From the NCBI GenBank assembly GCA_024654105.1, contig JANLID010000045.1, positions 1 to 9,048 on the forward strand: a stretch of DNA of 9,048 nucleotides. The letters run 5' to 3'. The notes below the pieces were generated by a model. It ran no database searches and was not told the DNA's origin. It was given only the letters and a program-made list of their open reading frames with translations. The DNA is from Gallionella sp. (GTDB lineage Bacteria > Pseudomonadota > Gammaproteobacteria > Burkholderiales > Gallionellaceae). The position numbers and the translations under genes were made by a program. Positions 5,371 through 9,048 of this stretch are shown piece by piece. The number at the start of each line of letters is the position of its first letter. The stretch's first letter is position 1.

Positions 5371-5382
5371 GGAGGCAATATA
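5371..5382 (+). promoter_or_regulatory. Strong ribosome site followed by ATA instead of ATG
   Basis: GGAGG (5371-5375) sits seven bases after the DUF1064 stop, yet no ATG, GTG or TTG follows at a usable distance. The codon at the expected place (5380-5382) is ATA, in frame with the next gene; one base change would make it ATG. The frame from there runs 21 codons to ATG 5443 without a stop and reads like protein. Confidence 0.5.
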
Positions 5383-5442
5383 GGCGAAGCACAAACAGTA
5401 ATCAGCATTACCGACACTGGACTGAGCGCGTTAGGCAAAGGC

Positions 5443-5673
5443 ATGCACTTGAACGAAATCCGTGTAGCAATCCCGGAGCTTGAAGCCGCGTGTAATCGCG
5501 CTATCGAGGCCGGCGATGAGTTTGGCGAACCGTGCAAACTGGTCGGGCTAAAGGCTGGCACTGATCCCGCGGTTATCAAGACATTCATCGCGGCACGCTG
5601 CAATGACCGGGTGAAGAAGACGGAGAGCAAGGCCGAACAGCTTTCGATTCTGTTTGACGAGTGCAGCGCGTAA
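5443..5673 (+). CDS. Small phage protein, unknown, probably longer at its N-terminus
   Basis: From the first ordinary start it is 76 residues, with I-P-E-L-E-A-A-C-N-R-A-I-E-A helix, a central G-L-K-A-G-T-D-P-A-V-I-K-T-F-I-A-A-R-C segment and a charged C-terminal helix. I do not recognise the family. The real start may be the ATA at 5380 behind a strong ribosome site; that adds 21 residues (G-E-A-Q-T-V-I-S-I-T-D-T-G-L-S-A-L-G-K-G). Translation from 5443 would lack this part and has only a weak AAAGG. It lies between the DUF1064 and DUF1367 genes in the early operon. Confidence 0.65.
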   Translation: MHLNEIRVAIPELEAACNRAIEAGDEFGEPCKLVGLKAGTDPAVIKTFIAARCNDRVKKTESKAEQLSILFDECSA

Positions 5674-5679
5674 CGGCAA

Positions 5680-6162
5680 ATGTCAACAGTTCTTATCACC
5701 AAGGACAACACAGGCAAGCTCGCTGGCTTTGGTGAGAAGGGCGAGCGGGCCTATGGCCGCTTCCTTGCCGCGGTGAAGAAGATGGAGCAGGGCGAACTGC
5801 TTTCATTCAGCTACAAAGTCCCGCGCTCGCCTAAGTTTCACCGGCTGCATTTCGTTATGTTGGACGCGCTGTTCGAAGCACAAGAGCAATTCGCCGACGA
5901 TTACCAATTTCGCAAGTGGGCTGAGGTCGGGGCAGGGCATTGCGACTTCGTGCCTGGGCCTACTGGCCGCATGGTGGCACTCGCTAGGTCGATCGACTAC
6001 GAGAGCCTTGACGACGCTGAGTTTAGCGACATGCACGACGCCGTGAAGGCGTTTTTCAAGTCCACGCACGCCAGTCATTTTCTGTGGCCGCACTTGCCGG
6101 ACGCGGAAGGCGCGGAAATGGTGCGCGTGATCCTCGTCGAGTTTGAGCCGGAGTGGGCATGA
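5680..6162 (+). CDS. DUF1367-like phage protein
   Basis: A 160-residue protein. The middle (F-H-R-L-H-F-V-M-L-D-A-L, F-R-K-W-A-E-V-G-A-G-H-C-D, S-I-D-Y-E-S-L-D-D-A-E-F) follows the DUF1367 pattern, found in the nin-like region of lambdoid phages and thought, without firm proof, to act in DNA recombination or replication. The conserved G-A-G-H is at residues 84-87. It begins 6 bp after the previous gene, with little ribosome-site match, and ends on an overlap with the next. Confidence 0.7.
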   Translation: MSTVLITKDNTGKLAGFGEKGERAYGRFLAAVKKMEQGELLSFSYKVPRSPKFHRLHFVMLDALFEAQEQFADDYQFRKWAEVGAGHCDFVPGPTGRMVALARSIDYESLDDAEFSDMHDAVKAFFKSTHASHFLWPHLPDAEGAEMVRVILVEFEPEWA

Positions 6163-6350
6163 CCGACTGGTGGAATGATTTGCTGGCAGAACATGCGGCA
6201 GATGGCCGGTGTGATGCCGATCTCGGAGTATATAGGCCACCCTGGGCCAGTGAGGCTGATGATCCACAAAACCAGGATGAGAATGTTGCATATCGACGTG
6301 GTTTTGATGCGCGACGACGGGAATTGGGCGAGGCGTTTAAATGGGCATGA
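6159..6350 (+). CDS. Small phage protein of unknown function
   Basis: A 63-residue acidic protein starting M-T-D-W-W-N-D-L-L and ending in a helix (Y-R-R-G-F-D-A-R-R-R-E-L-G-E-A-F). No family recognised. It begins inside the stop of the DUF1367 gene (ATGA) after GGAG, and its end overlaps the HNH gene, so it is a coupled member of the early operon. Confidence 0.65.
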   Translation: MTDWWNDLLAEHAADGRCDADLGVYRPPWASEADDPQNQDENVAYRRGFDARRRELGEAFKWA

Positions 6351-6613
6351 GCGCCGCCGCCAAGCGTCACCTTGCCCGCATCCATACCCTGCGTTGCATC
6401 GTTTGCTGGGAGAAATACGGCCGCGTGGTGCCATGCGCCGAAGCCCACCATCTCGATTTTGTGCGCGGCGCGCATTCCTCGTGGGCAACGATTCCGTTGT
6501 GCAAGGAATGTCACGAGGGGATGCGCGCGAATCGGCGTCGAGCTTTCTATCTAGCGCACAAGCTGTCGGACGTGAAACTTTTGGTGTGGACCGTTAAGGA
6601 GCTACTTGCATGA
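6341..6613 (+). CDS. HNH/Ref-like nuclease
   Basis: A 90-residue protein with C-I-V-C (19-22), C32, A-H-H-L (35-38), and C-K-E-C-H (54-58), the zinc and His-His pattern of the HNH superfamily seen in phage Ref and nin-region proteins. The C-terminal R-R-A-F-Y-L-A-H-K-L is also typical. Ref of phage P1 is a RecA-dependent nuclease, and this protein may act in recombination; that role is inferred. Two starts are possible: ATG 6341 fits the GAGG spacing, and ATG 6347 fits the ATGA overlap with the previous stop. Confidence 0.75.
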   Translation: MGMSAAAKRHLARIHTLRCIVCWEKYGRVVPCAEAHHLDFVRGAHSSWATIPLCKECHEGMRANRRRAFYLAHKLSDVKLLVWTVKELLA

Positions 6614-6789
6614 TCGAACAAAAAACGCTGTTGGACTGGACTACCTACCACGCCGAATGTCTAGCCGTCATGCGCGCCAACACTGTCCGATGGATGGCCG
6701 ATGGCATCGTTAAGCCCAGCGATGTCAGGATCCGCGCCGGCAAGGTGATGTCGGCCAATCCTGGGGCGAGGAAAGCGAATGCAGGCTGA
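6610..6789 (+). CDS. Short phage protein (59 aa) of unknown function
   Basis: A short frame with clear signs of being a gene: ATG overlapping the HNH stop (ATGA), AAGGAG nine bases upstream, and its own end overlapping the next start (6779). The sequence (M-I-E-Q-K-T-L-L-D-W-T-T-Y-H-A-E-C-L-A-V-M-R) is helical at the start and basic later. I recognise no family. Confidence 0.6.
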   Translation: MIEQKTLLDWTTYHAECLAVMRANTVRWMADGIVKPSDVRIRAGKVMSANPGARKANAG

Positions 6790-7174
6790 AACTGCCATGC
6801 CTATGCCAGTTGGGCCAGCCCAAGCTGTGCTGTCAGACGAGGATGATCGGTGGGTGTCGGAAAAGCTGTCGAAGTGGGCCCGGTGGATGCGGCGCGCCGA
6901 TGAAATAGTCGGCACCGGCTACCTCAAGCGCTCCCCCGGCCTGCATGGCTTTACCCACGACGGCCGCGGCGATAAGGACTACGACAAGCTGGACGGCTGG
7001 ATCGCCGAAGCCGTGGATTCTTGCATGGCGTCGCTGTCGCTGGCTGAGTGGGCGGCTGTGCAGAATCACTGGCACCTTGCCGTGTTCAAGTTCCCGCGCG
7101 GCAATCAGTTCAGCCTGTACCTGAGTGCCAAGGTGAGGCTGATTCCGATGTTGAGACGACGGAATGTGGTGTAG
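6779..7174 (+). CDS. Putative late antiterminator (Q-like)
   Basis: A 131-residue protein. Residues 24-35 (W-V-S-E-K-L-S-K-W-A-R-W) recall the W-x-x-W start of antitermination Q-type proteins, followed by a G-Y loop, then D-G-W-I-A-E-A-V helix, L-A-E-W-A-A-V and a basic end (R-L-I-P-M-L-R-R-R-N). The recognition helix of longer family members is not obvious, so the call is tentative. Position supports it: it is the last early gene, directly before a promoter and strong terminator at 7179-7280. Start at ATG 6779 follows GAGGAAAG. Confidence 0.4.
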   Translation: MQAETAMPMPVGPAQAVLSDEDDRWVSEKLSKWARWMRRADEIVGTGYLKRSPGLHGFTHDGRGDKDYDKLDGWIAEAVDSCMASLSLAEWAAVQNHWHLAVFKFPRGNQFSLYLSAKVRLIPMLRRRNVV

Positions 7175-7178
7175 GGGC

Positions 7179-7207
7179 TTGACAATGGGTTTTGAAGAGC
7201 GGAGGAT
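7179..7207 (+). promoter_or_regulatory. Possible late promoter (PR'-like)
   Basis: A perfect TTGACA (7179-7184) starts 5 bp after the Q-like stop; the -10 at 17 bp is GAGGAT (three of six). RNA would start near 7214, about 35 bp before the terminator, as in lambdoid late promoters. The weak -10 keeps the call uncertain. Confidence 0.4.
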
Positions 7208-7247
7208 CAAAAATCTGGGTGGGGAAAGTCGCGCCCAAAATTCCTGA

Positions 7248-7280
7248 AGCCTCGCCAAGTCGCGGGGCTCTTTTCGTTTC
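7248..7280 (+). terminator. Intrinsic terminator after the early operon
   Basis: AGCCTCGC (7248-7255), a six-base loop and GCGGGGCT (7262-7269) form an 8-bp, GC-rich stem with one T-G pair, followed by CTTTTCGTTTC. It lies between the Q-like gene and the tRNA-like gene, so it may be the antitermination target. Confidence 0.8.
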
Positions 7281-7283
7281 AGC

Positions 7284-7352
7284 CGCGGGTTAGTGGATTG
7301 GTCCCATGCCAGGCTCATAACCTGGAGAGCCCGTTCGATTCGGGGCCCGCTA
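7284..7352 (+). tRNA. tRNA-Met(CAU)-like gene, slightly irregular
   Basis: A cloverleaf can be folded. Acceptor: 7284-7290 with 7345-7351 (six of seven pairs, including one G-T; first pair mismatched). D arm: 7293-7296 with 7304-7307, loop ATTGGTC. Anticodon arm: CCAGG (7309-7313), loop CTCATAA with anticodon CAT (7316-7318), CCTGG (7321-7325). T arm: CCCG, loop TTCGATT (7334-7340), CGGG. The T stem has four pairs instead of five, and the D loop lacks the usual purine 15 and A21. Discriminator A is followed by CC then G, so no full CCA is encoded. Phages often carry such genes. It could be functional, decayed, or a tRNA-like domain of the downstream RNA. Confidence 0.6.
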
Positions 7353-7354
7353 CC

Positions 7355-7938
7355 GACCTCCCTGCCGACCACGCCCGGGCCACTCCTCCCGGCATGGCGG
7401 CCAGCAGACGCAGCCAGACTGACGCCTGCCTTGCCAGGCTATGACCGGGCTACTTTACACGGGCACTTCCCGCCCTGAGCATATGAGGCCATGTCCCGGC
7501 TGTCGGAAAGAATAGGGATCGGCTACTGGCAACCCAGCCGCCCGAGCTTACACAGGCAAGGGACAAACGCGCGAACTGCAATTGAGGCCCGAAAGGGATA
7601 GACGACTGGCTCACGATACGAGCGCGCGCAATATAAAGCATGTGTCGCAAGTACCCACGTACCGCTGCGCCCTTCTGCTGCTATCTGGTAGGTCACGGAT
7701 AGAATTCAAGGCAGACGGGTTGCCGCTGCTTTATGTGTTAGCATTAATTGCGTCTATGGTCGCCGGGTTGCCACCTTATGACCCATAGACAGTCCCCCGG
7801 CTGTGTGTACAGAGCGGGGGACACCTTATTAAAACGGCTGATGGCTCCATAAAAGGAACTTATCATCCGTTTCCAGTCAAGCCGTTCTGTCTCACAGATC
7901 GGCTCGCGGCCGACAGTCCCGGCAGTTCATGGTCCGGG
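7355..7938 (+). ncRNA. Candidate large structured RNA
   Basis: About 580 bp without a convincing reading frame. It holds a dense series of inverted repeats: 7375-7392, 7424-7439, 7445-7499, 7520-7540 (CGG-CTGG/CCAG-CCG), 7568-7628 (CGCGCG arms, with an internal CCC-GAAA-GGG GNRA-type hairpin near 7588), 7646-7669, 7681-7702 (7-bp stem), 7708-7732 (up to 10 pairs with one bulge), 7752-7790 (8-bp GTCTATGG/CCATAGAC), 7792-7822 (7-bp GTCCCCC/GGGGGAC plus inner CTGT/ACAG), 7833-7886 (7-bp AACGGCT/AGCCGTT), 7887-7897, 7899-7913 and 7918-7938. Ordered tandem helices with little single-strand space are unlike ordinary spacer DNA. Size, phage setting and nearness to a tRNA recall the GOLLD and ROOL RNAs, but I cannot match their consensus. 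The ends are estimates. Confidence 0.55.
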
Positions 7939-7949
7939 CCAGGCCGCAC

Positions 7950-8111
7950 CTATTTGCGTGGTGGCAGGATGACAGGCGGGGCAGGGATGGCCCACTGTGC
8001 GCCGATCTTGATCGCCCCCTTGATCCTCCCCTGCGCGCACAGGACTTTGATGCGAGAGCGGTCCAGGTGCAGGGCGAGGCCAGCTTGGGTGGCGGAGAGC
8101 AGCTTAATCAT
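7950..8111 (-). CDS. Excisionase-like helix-turn-helix protein (53 aa)
   Basis: A 53-residue protein. L-L-S-A-T-Q-A-G-L-A-L-H-L-D-R-S-R-I-K-V-L-C-A-Q-G-R-I (residues 4-30, broken here into motif order) followed by K-I-G-A-Q-W-A-I fits the MerR/excisionase HTH: first helix, turn, recognition helix, then the G-R-I and K-I-G-x-x-W-x-I wing. Such proteins bind DNA as recombination directionality factors or regulators. Its ATG overlaps the stop of the gene upstream (ATGA), so it is translated with it. It is the last gene of the LexA-box operon and converges on the structured-RNA region. No integrase is in view, so the excisionase role is inferred. Confidence 0.65.
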   Translation of the reverse strand: MIKLLSATQAGLALHLDRSRIKVLCAQGRIKGAIKIGAQWAIPAPPVILPPRK

Positions 8112-8266
8112 TTTTGATTGCACCAAGTCTGGTACTCGGCGCGGCTGTGGAAGGCGGCATACCCGCCAGTCACTTTGACGACTACAGAGGTTCCGGCCGG
8201 CGCGTACTTGGTTGCGGTCTTGCGGGTCAATGCTGGCGTATTATCAGGCTTGTAGATCATGGTCAT
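8108..8266 (-). CDS. Small protein (52 aa), unknown
   Basis: A 52-residue protein starting M-T-M-I-Y-K-P-D-N-T and ending Y-A-A-F-H-S-R-A-E-Y-Q-T-W-C. AAGGAG lies at proper distance before ATG 8266; ATG 8260 is a less well placed alternative. The first half has Lys/Thr/Ala-rich strands and the end is a short aromatic helix. I recognise no family. It starts 16 bp after the gene at 8283-8489 and overlaps the excisionase-like gene, so the three form one operon. Confidence 0.6.
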   Translation of the reverse strand: MTMIYKPDNTPALTRKTATKYAPAGTSVVVKVTGGYAAFHSRAEYQTWCNQK

Positions 8267-8282
8267 CGTGGTCTCCTTGGGG

Positions 8283-8489
8283 TTAGCTGCTAAATCCGTG
8301 CATCGGGAAATGGGCGGCTTTGATCTCGGTCCAGTTTGACGCTTTGCGGCACACGTCGATCACCTCGGCTTGCGACATTGATCCGATTTCCGGCGAGGTC
8401 CACCGGCCTTGATCGTCTTGGTTAAACACTTCGGTCCGCGCTTGGTAGGTCTTGCGGGCGGGGATGTTGGCGGTGATTTGCGTGGTCAT
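8283..8489 (-). CDS. Small protein (68 aa), first gene of LexA-box operon, unknown
   Basis: A 68-residue protein with an A-R-K-T-Y-Q-A-R-T-E-V-F strand-like start, a polar D-D-Q-G-R-W turn and a helix S-Q-A-E-V-I-D-V-C-R-K-A. AGGAG precedes the ATG. No family recognised. It has a strong promoter with an operator-like palindrome and lies downstream of a near-perfect LexA box, so it may be made on DNA damage. An antirepressor function is a possibility only because the repressor lacks a self-cleavage domain. Confidence 0.7.
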   Translation of the reverse strand: MTTQITANIPARKTYQARTEVFNQDDQGRWTSPEIGSMSQAEVIDVCRKASNWTEIKAAHFPMHGFSS

Positions 8490-8513
8490 TTGCGTCTCCT
8501 GTTGTATGATGTA

Positions 8514-8541
8514 AGTATAGCCGACTGGCTATAGATGTCAA
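8514..8541 (-). promoter_or_regulatory. Strong sigma-70 promoter of the small-gene operon
   Basis: On the minus strand a perfect TTGACA (complement of 8536-8541), 16 bp, and TATACT (complement of 8514-8519). It is the best sigma-70 match in the window and points at the gene starting at 8489. Confidence 0.8.
8516..8533. promoter_or_regulatory. Operator-like palindrome inside the promoter
   Basis: TATAGCC-GACT-GGCTATA, a perfect 7-bp inverted repeat with a 4-bp centre. It covers the spacer and most of the -10 box of the promoter at 8514-8541. It does not resemble the AGCAAA operators, so a different regulator is expected; the excisionase-like protein of the same operon is one candidate. Confidence 0.65.
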
Positions 8542-8564
8542 GTACTATTTCCAATTATTTTTAG

Positions 8565-8580
8565 CTGTATAAATATACAG
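8565..8580. promoter_or_regulatory. LexA (SOS) box
   Basis: CTGTATAAATATACAG is a 16-bp inverted repeat, CTGT-N8-ACAG, one base from the enterobacterial consensus CTGTATATATATACAG. It lies 23 bp upstream of the -35 of the operon at 7950-8489 and 95 bp before the HNH gene on the other strand, in an AT-rich stretch (8543-8580). The distance is unusual for direct blocking of the mapped promoter; a second promoter over the box is possible. Confidence 0.75.
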
Positions 8581-8675
8581 TTACCGGCGCCCACGGATAT
8601 CAGCACGGATGCCCTGCCTCGGGAGTCTGGGGTGCAGAGCTGGCGCAACGGGCGCCAAACGAATGAGGGCCAAGC

Positions 8676-8996
8676 ATGGCGAAGAAGTCAGGCTGGCCTA
8701 CCACGTCCCGGCATGAGCGCGGATATGGCAACGCATGGGACAGGCTCAGGCTGCAGATCCTGCGCCGGGACAACGGTCTGTGCCAGTGCTCGCAGTGCCA
8801 GGGCGGGAAGTTGCGCGTCACCATGGCAAGCGAGGTCCACCACATCAAGATCAAGGCTGACGGCGGGACGGACAGCATGGACAACCTGCAGGCCGTTGCC
8901 CATGCGTGCCATGAGCGGCTCACAGCAGCTGAGCAGGGGCGCGAGATCAAGGCCAAGGTAGCAATAGGGCTCGACGGCTACCCGATCGCACAGTGA
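8676..8996 (+). CDS. HNH endonuclease of the packaging region
   Basis: A 106-residue protein with N-terminal S-R-H-E-R-G-Y-G-N-A-W-D-R-L-R, C-x-C-x-x-C (36-41), V-H-H-I (54-57), D-N-L (69-71) and C-H-E (78-80): the HNH fold with a zinc site. This type is found next to the terminase small and large subunits in many tailed phages, where it helps cut DNA at packaging. ATG 8676 follows GAGGG. Terminase genes would be expected just past the window end. Confidence 0.85.
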   Translation: MAKKSGWPTTSRHERGYGNAWDRLRLQILRRDNGLCQCSQCQGGKLRVTMASEVHHIKIKADGGTDSMDNLQAVAHACHERLTAAEQGREIKAKVAIGLDGYPIAQ

Positions 8997-9048
8997 GGCA
9001 TCAGACGGGGAGGGTGAATCTTATCTCCACAGCTTTTCCGGGTAGGAC
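8997..9048 (+). other. Start of terminase region, possibly cos-related
   Basis: No complete gene is visible between the HNH stop and the window end. GGGGAGGG (9008-9015) followed by GTG at 9015 could begin the next gene, and similar G-rich sequence is found between HNH and terminase genes of other phages, where cohesive ends can lie. It cannot be resolved here. Confidence 0.25.

Noticed and set aside
7929..8178. Plus-strand frames of 62 and 74 aa
   Set aside because: They are antisense to the two small genes of the LexA-box operon, which have good ribosome sites and an HTH pattern.
8609..8716. Short plus-strand frame running into the HNH gene
   Set aside because: It has no ribosome site and ends 41 bp inside the HNH gene out of frame.
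8600..8956. Minus-strand 118-aa frame opposite the HNH gene
   Set aside because: The plus strand has a clear HNH motif and zinc ligands; the opposite frame is Cys/Ser/Pro-rich with no recognisable pattern.

Overview
The window looks like part of a temperate tailed phage (prophage) with a lambda-like layout, in a GC-rich Gram-negative host. Betaproteobacteria are the best guess, from the base composition, the short Cro-like protein ending in a SWLTKLAQGRI-type motif, and the DUF1376/DUF1064/DUF1367 early gene set. The genus cannot be fixed from the sequence alone.

Layout. (1) Positions 1-615, minus strand: a gene cut by the window edge, with an N-terminal DUF7666-like domain followed by at least nine tandem 9-residue repeats. 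(2) 629-785: a regulatory region with two operators. (3) 902-1880, minus strand: a lysogeny operon with a short CI-type repressor (141 aa, no S24 peptidase domain) followed by a one-helix membrane protein with a zinc ribbon and a soluble zinc-ribbon protein. (4) 1881-1953: the genetic switch, with a second operator pair whose spacing (23 bp) matches the first. (5) 1954-7174, plus strand: a tightly packed early operon, nearly every gene overlapping the next by a shared start/stop. It holds a Cro-like protein, a ribbon-helix-helix protein, a possible helicase-loader-like protein, a DUF1376 replication protein, a small winged-helix protein, a DUF1064 nuclease-like protein, a DUF1367 protein, an HNH/Ref-like protein and a possible late antiterminator. 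A BssS-like gene lies on the opposite strand at 2206-2454. (6) 7175-7949: no protein gene. It has a -35-like promoter, a strong intrinsic terminator, a tRNA-Met(CAU)-like gene and about 600 bp dense in hairpins, a good candidate for a large structured RNA. (7) 7950-8489, minus strand: three small genes ending with an excisionase-like HTH protein, behind a strong promoter and a near-consensus LexA box. (8) 8676-8996, plus strand: an HNH endonuclease of the kind found beside terminase genes; packaging genes probably follow.

How it may work. The repressor probably binds both operator pairs, holding off the early operon and the DUF7666 repeat gene during lysogeny. Because the repressor has no self-cleavage domain, the LexA-box operon at 7950-8489 is a candidate route from DNA damage to prophage induction or excision. 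Transcription of the early operon would end with the Q-like protein, which could let polymerase read through the terminator at 7248-7280 into the tRNA-like and structured RNA region.
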